Source of the DNA: an uncultured Granulosicoccus sp.
GTDB taxonomy: Bacteria > Pseudomonadota > Gammaproteobacteria > Granulosicoccales > Granulosicoccaceae
Assembly (NCBI GenBank): GCA_947495035.1
Contig: CANLXI010000001.1
Span: forward strand, 1-64,000
Direction of reading: 5' to 3'
Length of the DNA stretch: 64,000 bases
The notes beneath the pieces were generated by a model. The model did no database searches and was not told the DNA's origin. It saw nothing but the letters and a program-made list of their open reading frames with translations. Both the position numbers and the translations under genes were made by a program. The first letter of the stretch is position 1; every line of letters starts with the position of its first letter. Positions 36,786 to 44,854 of this stretch are shown piece after piece.

Positions 36786-37339
36786 TGAGTGACACCTCCG
36801 ATCGCTGGAATGCGCGCTATGGCGATGGCGATGATGTGGTCCCGCCACCTGCCAGGGTGTTGCAGTACGGTGCTAGCTGGTTGCCGGAGAGCACTTCGGG
36901 CGAGACACTGCAGGCACTGGACCTGGCCTGCGGTCGCGCCGGAAACGGCCAGTGGCTGGCGGAGCGTGGCTACCGGGTAACGGCCTGGGATATCAGTGAA
37001 CGTGTCATCGAGCAGATCCGGCAGCGTCGTCCCGCCATCATCGCGCAGTGCGAAGCGCGTGATGTCAGCGCACAGCCACCGGCTGCGGAGAGTTTCGACA
37101 TCATCGTGGTGGCGCGGTTTCTGGATCGCGACCTGTGTCCGGCCATCGCCAGAGCACTGAAGCCGGGTGGCGTGCTGTTCTATCAGACCTTCACCCACGG
37201 TCTGTCCAATCCCGACTACCTGCTCGAATCCAATGAATTGCTGGATCTGTTCGATACGCTGAGCATTCTTGAGTACCATGAACCCGAACCGGATGCGTCC
37301 GGCAAGGCAGAAGCGCAACTGGTTGCGCGCCGATCCTGA
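36785..37339 (+). CDS. Class I SAM-dependent methyltransferase
   Basis: 184 residues from ATG 36785; a GTG one codon upstream is also possible. SAM-binding motif I is LDLACGRAGNGQWLA and motif II VTAWDIS; the WNARYGDGD N-terminus is common to small TehB-like methyltransferases. The substrate is not predictable. Being translationally coupled to trkH says little about function; the cell-surface cluster begins 39 bases downstream. Confidence 0.85.
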   Translation: MSDTSDRWNARYGDGDDVVPPPARVLQYGASWLPESTSGETLQALDLACGRAGNGQWLAERGYRVTAWDISERVIEQIRQRRPAIIAQCEARDVSAQPPAAESFDIIVVARFLDRDLCPAIARALKPGGVLFYQTFTHGLSNPDYLLESNELLDLFDTLSILEYHEPEPDASGKAEAQLVARRS

Positions 37340-37377
37340 TCAGACCGGTCTGCATCTGAAGACAAGGTAACGCCACC

Positions 37378-37701
37378 ATGAATCAGATAGACAATTTTGA
37401 AGCCATGCTGGCACGAGGTCAGGATAACGAGATGCTGCGTTATACCCTGGGCAATGCCTACTTCGCCGAGCAGGACTTCGGCAAGGCCATCGAGCATCTG
37501 CGCAAGGCTGTGGAACTCAAGCCGGATTACTCGGCAGCGTGGCGAGTGCTGGGCCGTGCGCTGGCCGGGGATGGGCAACTGCAGGCGGCGCGAGATGCTT
37601 TTGACCAGGGGGAGAAGGTGGCCGAAGCCAATGGTGACAAGCAGACGGCCAAGGAGATCAGCGTGTTTCGCAAGCGCGTCATCAAGGCACTGGAAGCATG
37701 A
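37378..37701 (+). CDS. Small TPR-repeat protein
   Basis: 107 residues. Two TPR-like helical pairs are clear: EMLRYTLGNAYFAEQDFGKAIEHLRKAVEL (about 18-47) and AWRVLGRALAGDGQLQAARDAFDQG (about 54-78). It has no signal peptide, so it is a cytoplasmic protein-protein adaptor. It overlaps the next gene (ATGA) and heads the glycosyltransferase cluster. Confidence 0.85.
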   Translation: MNQIDNFEAMLARGQDNEMLRYTLGNAYFAEQDFGKAIEHLRKAVELKPDYSAAWRVLGRALAGDGQLQAARDAFDQGEKVAEANGDKQTAKEISVFRKRVIKALEA

Positions 37702-38588
37702 GTTCGGACGGCTTCATCTGGTTGCAGAACCAGTTCTACAACCGTGTCATGGGGTCGGTGCTGCCCTTGTCCTGGTTTGCTCCGCGTGCCCCACGCCCCG
37801 AGGAGCTGTCGATGCCCGAGGGGCGGCTGTCGCTGCAGGTTGTCAGCCACTCCTGGCAATATGCACACCTGTCGCAGTTTCAGCTCAGTTCCGTGGTCAA
37901 TCATCCACCGCGTGAGTGCGATCTGACTTACACCCTGTTTCATGCCGCTGAAGATACTGGTATGCGTCGGCTGATAGATCGATTCGACAAGATCGATGTA
38001 CCCAATGTGAGCTGGGATTGGCAGGTATTGCCCAAGGCCGAGCTGTTTCGCCGTGCCATCGGACGTCACCGTGCCTCTCTGGCCAGCAAGGCGCACTGGA
38101 TCTGGTTCGCGGATTGCGATCTGATCTTTCATCAGGGGTGTCTGGACTCGGTGGCCAGAGCGGTGGCCACGCAGCGTACCGGCTTGTGTTACCCCGACCA
38201 TGAAGGCATTACGGACCTGTTGCCGGCGGATCATCCCATGCTCAACCAGCAGCTGGGTGCGGAAGGCACGGTCGATATCGACACTTCGCTGTTTCGTCAC
38301 AATCCCATCAGCAAGCCCAAGGGGGCCTTTCAGATCGTGCATGGCGATGTGGCCAGGTCCGTGGGCTATTGTGGTTCGATTGCCTTGTACCAGAAGCCGA
38401 CCGATGTCTGGCGCAAGACCTTCGAGGACACGGTGTTCCGGCGTGTCATCGAGTATGAGGGGGTGCCCATCGAGGTAGAGAACCTGTATCGCATTCGCCA
38501 TGCGGAAAAGGGGCGTTATGCCAGCGGATCGCGCTGGGGACGTTTGCGCGGGCGGATTCGACAGGCAACGGACAGGAGCGGCGCCTGA
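37698..38588 (+). CDS. Putative family-2-like glycosyltransferase
   Basis: 296 residues. The central WFADCDLIFHQG has an Asp-x-Asp-type motif for metal/nucleotide-sugar binding, and WDWQVLPKAELFRRAIGRH resembles the donor-binding side. There is no signal peptide or strong membrane helix. It shares an ATGA overlap with the TPR gene and is followed by FkbM and two further transferase-like genes, so it probably builds or decorates a surface polysaccharide or glycoprotein. The C-terminus is rich in Arg. Confidence 0.7.
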   Translation: MSSDGFIWLQNQFYNRVMGSVLPLSWFAPRAPRPEELSMPEGRLSLQVVSHSWQYAHLSQFQLSSVVNHPPRECDLTYTLFHAAEDTGMRRLIDRFDKIDVPNVSWDWQVLPKAELFRRAIGRHRASLASKAHWIWFADCDLIFHQGCLDSVARAVATQRTGLCYPDHEGITDLLPADHPMLNQQLGAEGTVDIDTSLFRHNPISKPKGAFQIVHGDVARSVGYCGSIALYQKPTDVWRKTFEDTVFRRVIEYEGVPIEVENLYRIRHAEKGRYASGSRWGRLRGRIRQATDRSGA

Positions 38589-38677
38589 GGGCCGATGTCG
38601 GCTTGCCTGTACTTTGACAAGGTGCGTGGTTTATCATTCACGGGCTATTTCACGCCACTCCAACGTGTCACAAACGC

Positions 38678-39439
38678 ATGAATCTCTTCCGGTTTTATCT
38701 GAACAAGCTCACTGGCAAGCCATCGATCTTCGATTTCAGGCTGCTGGGGCAGTCGGTCACACTGGGAATCGCCGCGCCGCGCGAGATTCGTCGGGCACGT
38801 GAAATCGAGATAGAGTCCGAGCTTGTGGATCACATGCGTGAGGTTCTGCGCGAGGGCGACACGATCTTCGATATCGGTGCCAATATCGGTCTGATCAGTA
38901 TCCTGTTGGCCAGCGGGGAGAAGGGGACTCGCTCGCAGATCCATTCCTTCGAGCCCGAGCCACGCAATTTCCGGCAGTTGAGCAACAATATCGGTCTCAA
39001 CGATCTCCTGGAGCGCGTACACCCGCACCAGTTGGCGCTGGGTGCCGCCGAGGGGCAGGTCGAGCTGCATATTCGTGGCAGTGAAGGGGAAGGGCGTCAT
39101 TCCATAGCAACCAGCAAGGGTGCCACCGGTGCCATCTCCGTGGAGCTGACCACCATGGCCATTTTCTGTGCCAGAGAGAAAGTGCAGCCGGATATCATCA
39201 AGATCGATGTTGAAGGTGCAGAAGGGCAGGTGCTGGCCGGAATGGAGGGTTTGCTGCAGGACTCTCCACCCACCGATGTCTTTCTGGAAGTACACCCCAA
39301 GGGAGACGGCGATCTGATGCCGGACGGTTCGACGATTCAGGACTGGATGCTGGCGCGCGGTTATGAGCTGGCCTGGAACAATGTGCGTGGTTCCGGCGAA
39401 CATCGTCATTATCGCCACGCTGGTGCCAAGGGAGTCTGA
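38678..39439 (+). CDS. FkbM family methyltransferase
   Basis: 253 residues. The SAM-binding loop is GDTIFDIGANIGLISILLA, and SFEPEPRNFRQLSNNI plus PDIIKIDVEGAEGQVLAGM are FkbM signatures. FkbM-type enzymes O-methylate sugars or other hydroxyls, often in capsule or O-antigen clusters. Neighbouring transferase genes support O-methylation of a surface glycan. No export signal. Confidence 0.9.
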   Translation: MNLFRFYLNKLTGKPSIFDFRLLGQSVTLGIAAPREIRRAREIEIESELVDHMREVLREGDTIFDIGANIGLISILLASGEKGTRSQIHSFEPEPRNFRQLSNNIGLNDLLERVHPHQLALGAAEGQVELHIRGSEGEGRHSIATSKGATGAISVELTTMAIFCAREKVQPDIIKIDVEGAEGQVLAGMEGLLQDSPPTDVFLEVHPKGDGDLMPDGSTIQDWMLARGYELAWNNVRGSGEHRHYRHAGAKGV

Positions 39440-39443
39440 CACA

Positions 39444-40229
39444 GTGGGCAGGGATGTCATCTTCACCACGTATTTCACGGGTAAACCCGATCCGCAGTCC
39501 GGTGCCAAGAAGAAGAGCAACTGGTTCAAGCACTTCAAGACCTGGGCGCGCAGTCGCCGCGGTGGCGCTCGCGCAGAACTGCCCGGCATTGCTCGGGAGG
39601 ACGAATACGAACGCATCGAGGTCTGGTACGAAAGCCTGTTGAAGGTGGGCTGCGAGGCCGTCATCTTCCACGATCGTCTGAGTCAGCCCTTCGTCGACAA
39701 ATGGACGCGTCCAGAGGTGAAGTTCGAACGCTATACCCTGAAGACGCCGCGGTCGGTCAATGACGAGCGCTACCAGTGCTATCAGGAATACCTGCTGGCC
39801 CATCCGGATATCGAACGTGTCTTCATGCTCGATCTGTTCGACATCGAATTCTTCAGCAACCCCTTCGATCTGATGGATGACGAGACCTTCGACATCTATT
39901 GCGGCGGGGATGCCGGCGAGTACAACGACAAGCTCAACCGCAACAAGATGGTCGCCGCGTTCGGCCAGGCGTACTACGAGGATCAGATCAAACTCAATGC
40001 CGGCATCTGCGGCGGAAACCGCAAGCCTGTCATGCAACTCATGGATACCATGATCGATGTCTTCGACGGGCTGACCGAGCGTGGCGAGATTGCCAATCTG
40101 AACATGGCCATCTTCAACAAGTGTGTCTACGATCTGTTCGAGCCGTCACGTATCATGTATGGCTACCCGCTGAACAGCCGATTCAAGAAGTACGAAAAGG
40201 CAGGTAATTTCGCCTTGCGGCACAAATAG
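39444..40229 (+). CDS. Nucleotide-diphospho-sugar transferase-like protein
   Basis: 261 residues from a GTG at 39444 preceded by GGGAG. The upstream frame would overlap fkbM. The fold pattern of a small GT-A enzyme is suggested by FTTYFTGKPDPQ at the start, VFMLDLFDIEFFSNPF in the middle (an acidic DxxD region) and the conserved GGDAGEYNDK. I do not recognise a named family. Context and size point to sugar transfer; the next gene starts on the adjacent base. Confidence 0.6.
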   Translation: MGRDVIFTTYFTGKPDPQSGAKKKSNWFKHFKTWARSRRGGARAELPGIAREDEYERIEVWYESLLKVGCEAVIFHDRLSQPFVDKWTRPEVKFERYTLKTPRSVNDERYQCYQEYLLAHPDIERVFMLDLFDIEFFSNPFDLMDDETFDIYCGGDAGEYNDKLNRNKMVAAFGQAYYEDQIKLNAGICGGNRKPVMQLMDTMIDVFDGLTERGEIANLNMAIFNKCVYDLFEPSRIMYGYPLNSRFKKYEKAGNFALRHK

Positions 40230-41006
40230 ATGCTCGTTACCTGCGCGACCTTCAACTATCTGGACATGCTGTGCCTGTTGCTGGCATCGCATCGCGCCAG
40301 CAATCCGGATATCCCGCTGGCGGTTCATGCCATTGGCTGGCCGGATGAGTATCTGCAGGCCGCCAGACAGCTGTACCCGAATGCAAGCTTCCATGCGCAT
40401 ACCGATCTGCACGATGGTGAACCCATGGAAATGAAGGGGCCGGTGCCGCGCAGTGCTGCCATCCTGAAACTGAAGGTGCGGCTGCTTCACGAGAGCTACC
40501 ATTCGAGCAATGACCCGGTTACCTGGGTCGATGCCGATACGCTGCTGTTGAAACCGATGAAACCGTTACTTGCGCGAGTGGCCGAGACCGGGGACTTTGC
40601 AGTGACCTACCGTTCCCGCAAGCGAGCTCATGCGCGCTTCGCCGTGGCAGTGTTGTGTTTCATGCGCACTGACAGAGCGGCCAGCTTGCTGGATCGATAT
40701 GCCCAGCTGACACAGCAGACCAGCGGTACGACAAAACGCAAGCCTGGCAATGAAGTGGCCTGGTTTCATGATCAACTGGCCCTGTGGCAAGCCTGGCAGG
40801 AGTCGAGCCGAGGGGTGCTGGGCCTGCCTCGGCGTAACGCACCTCGAATGGTTCCGCTGACCGATGCCGAGCATTCGATCGATGGCAGCACCGATGCCAT
40901 TTTCGTGAGTCGTCGAGACAAGGTTCTCGACACACAGGCCATGCTGGATGTCCTGCAGGAACGGGGAGTGGTACTCAGTTCGGTTCATGATGCCGTGGCG
41001 ACATGA
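40230..41006 (+). CDS. Putative glycosyltransferase with VDADTL metal site
   Basis: 258 residues. VTWVDADTLLLKPM gives a DxD motif typical of GT-A nucleotide-sugar transferases, and AVHAIGWPDEYLQAARQL precedes it as expected for the donor fold. Its start directly follows the previous stop. The C-terminal segment is rich in charged residues. The last codon and stop lie inside the large hairpin at 41000-41056, so transcription of the cluster should end there. Confidence 0.65.
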   Translation: MLVTCATFNYLDMLCLLLASHRASNPDIPLAVHAIGWPDEYLQAARQLYPNASFHAHTDLHDGEPMEMKGPVPRSAAILKLKVRLLHESYHSSNDPVTWVDADTLLLKPMKPLLARVAETGDFAVTYRSRKRAHARFAVAVLCFMRTDRAASLLDRYAQLTQQTSGTTKRKPGNEVAWFHDQLALWQAWQESSRGVLGLPRRNAPRMVPLTDAEHSIDGSTDAIFVSRRDKVLDTQAMLDVLQERGVVLSSVHDAVAT

Positions 41007-41056
41007 TTGTCGTGTCGGTAACGGTGGTGTCACCGTACTGATATGACAATCATGTC
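41000..41056 (+). terminator. Very long stem-loop at the end of the glycosyltransferase cluster
   Basis: GACATGATTGTC (41000-41011) pairs perfectly with GACAATCATGTC (41045-41056). The stem continues inward with three G-U pairs and one bulge into ACGGTG/CACCGT (41021-41026/41031-41036), loop GTGT. In total about 26 base pairs. The G-U pairs only work in plus-strand RNA, so selection seems to act on the transcript of the upstream gene. There is no U-run; it may end transcription, stabilise the 3' end, or be a processed RNA. Confidence 0.75.
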
Positions 41057-41076
41057 ACCCGGCAAGCTGGCTGTCG

Positions 41077-41436
41077 TCAGGCAACTTTCAGATCCTTGTC
41101 GTGTTCCACACCCGGTTGGCCTGACATGACGGTTCGTTCGATGCTGCCGCGAGTAATACCCAGGTCATGCAACTCTGCATCGCTCATGCTGTTCAGGTCC
41201 TTCATGGCCTGCCGTTTCGACGCCTGGTCGATGGTTGCCCTGAGAATGTGCTCCTGCTCTTCCATGGTGCGCCATGGCCAGGCATCGACACCCTGTGTCA
41301 ACAGTTCACGTGAAAAGCCGTTGTCCGCCAGCATGCGATCATCGCATCGCAGCAGATATTCACGGGCAATATCGCGACCACGATAGGTCATGTAACGCTC
41401 ATAACTGCTCGCTATTTTTCCGAATACCTTGAACAT
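41077..41436 (-). CDS. DUF1127 protein with two motif copies
   Basis: 119 residues, more than twice the length of typical YjiS-type DUF1127 proteins. The classic motif appears twice: LLRCDDRMLADNGFSRELL (about residues 28-46) and LNSMSDAELHDLGITRGSI (about 81-99). DUF1127 proteins are small, Arg-rich regulators, some of which bind RNA or affect phosphate and carbon metabolism. A strong AGGAG lies seven bases before the ATG. It is convergent with the transferase cluster. Confidence 0.85.
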   Translation of the reverse strand: MFKVFGKIASSYERYMTYRGRDIAREYLLRCDDRMLADNGFSRELLTQGVDAWPWRTMEEQEHILRATIDQASKRQAMKDLNSMSDAELHDLGITRGSIERTVMSGQPGVEHDKDLKVA

Positions 41437-41623
41437 GTGTTTCTCCTGATAAGCTGCATGAAAACTGATTCATCAATCCGGGCTGTTTCTGCTCTCAGAC
41501 TTCGTTGAGCAAGCCAACTGCTAGCCGTATATGGCTTGTGTTCAATTTAGGCATCGTTGCCGAGAGTGACAAACGACATTTTCTTTCGGTGGTAGTTAGT
41601 ACAACTTACTCAGTGAATGACAT

Positions 41624-42571
41624 ATGGCAGGACCACTTCCACTCAATGCATTGAATGCATTCGAAGTTGCAGCCAGACACGAAAGTTTCAGCAAGGCAGC
41701 AGAAGAACTGAACGTGACTCCGGCGGCAGTCAGTCAGCAGATTCGCATGCTCGAAGAGTTACTCGGGGTGCAGTTGTTTCACCGCCTGAACCGCGGCCTG
41801 GCGCTTACCGGCGCCGGCAAGTCAGGCTTGCAGAAACTGCAACATGGTTTCCAGAGCGTCAATGAAGCTGTGCAGCAGATTCGGGCAGAACCCTCTGCCG
41901 ACAGTCTGGATGTCTGGATGGCACCGTCCTTCGCCTCCAAGTGGTTGATGCCACGCATGCACCGCTTTGTCGAAGCGCATCCGTCCATCGATCTGCGAGT
42001 GTCGGCCAGTGGAGACCTGGTCGATACCAATGTCTCGGCGCCGTCACTGAGCGAGGAAATACTGCGAAAGCATGACATCGATGTCGCGATTCGCTTCGGT
42101 AGCGGCAATTACCCCGGATGTCGGGTGGAAAAGCTGATGAGTGTCACATCCTTGCCGATGTGCAGTCCCGCATTGCTCGAGGATCAGCAACGCCCCCTGC
42201 GCACACCGGACGATCTGGCGCACCATACGCTGTTGCATGATGAAACACCGTATGAGGGCAGGCCTGACTGGTCCAGCTGGCTCGAGGCCGTGGGGGCACA
42301 GCAGGTGGACGGTACCCGTGGAATGCGATTCAACCGGGTATCCCTGGCGCTGGCTGCGGCTGTCGAGGCGCAGGGGGTCGTGCTCAGTCTGGAGCAACTG
42401 GCAGCCAGTGATCTGGAAATGGGGCGACTGGTCGTGCCGTTCGAGCACCGGGTAAGGTTGCAGCACGCCTATCACGTCATCAGCCTGGAGAACACCACTG
42501 ATGATGACCGGGTGCTGCTGTTCAAGGAGTGGCTGTTCAGGGAAGTGGAGGCGATGCCTTCCTATGCCTGA
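41624..42571 (+). CDS. LysR-family transcriptional regulator (GcvA-like)
   Basis: 315 residues. NALNAFEVAARHESFSKAAEELNVTPAAVSQQIRMLE is the winged HTH (about 8-45), followed by an effector domain (VWMAPSFASKWLMPRMHRF). It resembles the first LysR in this window in the HTH. No divergent target is adjacent; the next gene on the left is the DUF1127 gene, which is divergent and might be the target. Convergent with tctA. Confidence 0.92.
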   Translation: MAGPLPLNALNAFEVAARHESFSKAAEELNVTPAAVSQQIRMLEELLGVQLFHRLNRGLALTGAGKSGLQKLQHGFQSVNEAVQQIRAEPSADSLDVWMAPSFASKWLMPRMHRFVEAHPSIDLRVSASGDLVDTNVSAPSLSEEILRKHDIDVAIRFGSGNYPGCRVEKLMSVTSLPMCSPALLEDQQRPLRTPDDLAHHTLLHDETPYEGRPDWSSWLEAVGAQQVDGTRGMRFNRVSLALAAAVEAQGVVLSLEQLAASDLEMGRLVVPFEHRVRLQHAYHVISLENTTDDDRVLLFKEWLFREVEAMPSYA

Positions 42572-42612
42572 GCACGGCGATCAACGCTGAGTTTGTCAGG
42601 TGACCTTGCACA

Positions 42613-42676
42613 CAAGTCCTCCGGGGCGTACCTGCTGGAGTTGGTTCCACAAGCAAGTCTTCCGGGGCGTCCCTGC
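42613..42676. repeat. Pair of 23-nt direct repeats between convergent genes
   Basis: Positions 42613-42635 and 42654-42676 match at 21 of 23 bases (core TCCGGGGCGT). The start-to-start distance is 41 bases. They lie just after the lysR stop. GGGGC/GCCCC inside the second copy could form a short hairpin. The next ~40 bases carry no gene. Confidence 0.65.
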
Positions 42677-42716
42677 CCCGTGAAGCCTGGGCCTTGCATC
42701 ACGCAGGGGCATCCTG

Positions 42717-42735
42717 CCGTCTGATCGTCAGACGG
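42717..42735. terminator. Hairpin CCGTCTGA-TCG-TCAGACGG between lysR and tctA
   Basis: A perfect 8-bp stem with a three-base loop sits between the two convergent stop codons, in the place expected for a bidirectional transcription end. There is no run of T on either side, so it is not a textbook intrinsic terminator. Confidence 0.5.
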
Positions 42736-42747
42736 GTTGACGATGGA

Positions 42748-44289
42748 TCAGTCCTGCACTGCACCAACCTCATCGCGGCGCATTCTCATGCGGCGACGAA
42801 TCAGTCCGCCGAGCAGGATGGGCAGGATGAAACCGATGATGGACACCAGCCACAGACCGATTGCCAGCGGTGAGCCCAGCAGGATGCTCCAGTCGCCATC
42901 GGAGATGGTCATGGCGCGACGCAGATTGTCTTCCATGTTGTTGCCCAGCAGTATGCCGAGAATCACCGGTACCAGAGGCACATCCAGTTTACGCAGTACC
43001 CAGCCCATCAGACCGAAGACAATCATGACCATCAGGTCGAAGGTCGAGCCCGAGATGCCGTAGATTCCCACGAAAGAGATCATGGCGACGATGGGCATCA
43101 GTATGCGTGGTGGGATCAGAAGAACCCGGACAAACAGTCCCACCATGGGAATGTTCATGGCCAGCAGCATGAAGTTGCCCAGGAACAGCGCGGCAATCAG
43201 ACCCCAGACCACATCCGGATTGGAGATGAACAGCAATGGACCCGGTGTGATGTTCAGCGCCAGCAGCATGGCCAGCAAGACCGCCGTGGTACCTGACCCG
43301 GGTACACCCAGGGCCAGCATGGGCACCAGTGCGCCACCGGCCGCGGCGTTGTTACCCGCTTCAGGCGCTGCCACGCCGCGGGGGTCGCCGGTACCGAAGG
43401 TGCCTTCCTTGTCGACCAGTTTCTTTTCGATCGAATAGGAGATGAAGGAACCCAGGGAGGCGCCGGCGCCCGGCAGGACACCCGCGATGAAACCGATGAA
43501 TGAGGTGCGCAACATGGTGGGCGTACAGCTCTTCAGCAACTTCCAGGACGGCGTGATGCGGCCGATGCCGACACTGGACGATTTACCTTCACCCGTGCCG
43601 TCGCCACGGTGTTCCAGAAACAGGAATACCTCTGACAGGGCAAAGAGTCCGACAATGGCGACCAGGAAATCGATGCCGTCATACAGATGGACTCCGCCGA
43701 AGGCAAAACGTGGCACACCGGTTTGCCCATCGACTCCCACCATGGCGATCATGATGCCCAGAGCGGCGGCAAACGCGGCCTTGGCCTGGTTCTTCGACGT
43801 GATGCCACCGAGGGTGGCAAAGGCCAGTGTGAACAGGGCAAAGTACTCGGCAGGTCCGAACAGCAAGGCTACCTTGACCAGTTGCGGGGCGAGAAATACC
43901 AGCCCCCAGGTAGCAAGAAAGGCACCGACGAACGAAGCCACTCCGGACAGTGACAGGGCCTCTCCGGCGCGCCCCTGCTGTGCCATCGGATAGCCATCGA
44001 GCGTGGTCATCAATGCAGGCTCATCGCCCGGGATATTGAGCAGTATCGAGGAGATGCGCCCGCCGTACATGGCACCGTAATACACCGAGGTCAGCAGGAT
44101 CATGGCAGCGGTCGGGGGCAGGCCGAGAGTGAAGGCCAGAGGGATCAGGATGGCCACGCCATTGGATGGGCCCAGACCGGGCAGGGCGCCGATGATGGTG
44201 CCCAGAAAGCAGCCCATCAAGGCCAGAAAGACATGTTGCCACGTCAGAGCCACGGCGAAGCCATGGAGCAGAGAATTGAGTGATTCCAT
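42748..44289 (-). CDS. tctA: Tripartite tricarboxylate transporter, large membrane subunit TctA
   Basis: 513 residues with about twelve membrane helices. GTIIGALPGLGPSNGVAILIPLAF, YGAMYGGRISSILLNIPGDEPA and GVPGSGTTAVLLAM are TctA signatures. It forms the secondary-transport channel with TctB and is supplied by the binding protein TctC. It follows tctB by 15 bases. Confidence 0.96.
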   Translation of the reverse strand: MESLNSLLHGFAVALTWQHVFLALMGCFLGTIIGALPGLGPSNGVAILIPLAFTLGLPPTAAMILLTSVYYGAMYGGRISSILLNIPGDEPALMTTLDGYPMAQQGRAGEALSLSGVASFVGAFLATWGLVFLAPQLVKVALLFGPAEYFALFTLAFATLGGITSKNQAKAAFAAALGIMIAMVGVDGQTGVPRFAFGGVHLYDGIDFLVAIVGLFALSEVFLFLEHRGDGTGEGKSSSVGIGRITPSWKLLKSCTPTMLRTSFIGFIAGVLPGAGASLGSFISYSIEKKLVDKEGTFGTGDPRGVAAPEAGNNAAAGGALVPMLALGVPGSGTTAVLLAMLLALNITPGPLLFISNPDVVWGLIAALFLGNFMLLAMNIPMVGLFVRVLLIPPRILMPIVAMISFVGIYGISGSTFDLMVMIVFGLMGWVLRKLDVPLVPVILGILLGNNMEDNLRRAMTISDGDWSILLGSPLAIGLWLVSIIGFILPILLGGLIRRRMRMRRDEVGAVQD

Positions 44290-44304
44290 CAGAAATGGTG
44301 CTCC

Positions 44305-44736
44305 CTAGAATCCGAAGGGACCGCGCGCCAGCGACAGTCCGAGAATCAGATGAAATACGGTGTAGATGCCGATGGAGGTCAGCGTGCCGGATACCAGAGA
44401 CCACAATGGCTGCGTGCCCAGACGCCATGTCAGAAATGCCGATGCCACGGCGGTGGCGATGAGAAATCCGACCTCCGGCAATGCCAGTGCGTAGGCCACC
44501 ATGACACCGGCGGCGATTGCAATCTCCAGCAGACGCGATGCTCGGGGCCATTGCGGTCTCACATCGGGTTTGATGATGATGACCAGGCTGGCCACTGCCA
44601 TGACCACGGCGAGAATGATGGGAAAGGTTCTTGGTCCGACCGGGTCAGAGATGAAGCTCAGCTCGATATGGAAGGCCGCCCAGATGAACAGTAGTGCGAA
44701 CAGGAGTCCGATGCCACCGAAGATTCGGTCGCTCAT
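44305..44736 (-). CDS. tctB: Tripartite tricarboxylate transporter, small membrane subunit TctB
   Basis: 143 residues, four predicted membrane helices, with the TctB pattern SDPVGPRTFPIILAVVMAV. I chose ATG 44736 for its ribosome-binding site GGAGGAAT and normal TctB length; the frame continues upstream to 44817 without similarity. It sits between tctC and tctA. Confidence 0.92.
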   Translation of the reverse strand: MSDRIFGGIGLLFALLFIWAAFHIELSFISDPVGPRTFPIILAVVMAVASLVIIIKPDVRPQWPRASRLLEIAIAAGVMVAYALALPEVGFLIATAVASAFLTWRLGTQPLWSLVSGTLTSIGIYTVFHLILGLSLARGPFGF

Positions 44737-44854
44737 GATGTATTCCTCCGATGGAACGTGGGTGATTTGTGGCGAGAGGTCGACACGCCACGCCCGAGAA
44801 AGGACGGGGCGAGGCATGCCGACCAGGGCAGGAGCGTGAGATGCTCCGGGTCAG

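Noticed and set aside
35322..36848. 508-codon minus-strand frame opposite trkH
   Set aside because: His/Gln/Arg-rich translation antisense to a clear TrkH; a shadow of its codon bias.
38614..38634. TTGACA followed by TATCAT upstream of fkbM
   Set aside because: The spacing is about 12 bases, too short for a sigma-70 promoter.
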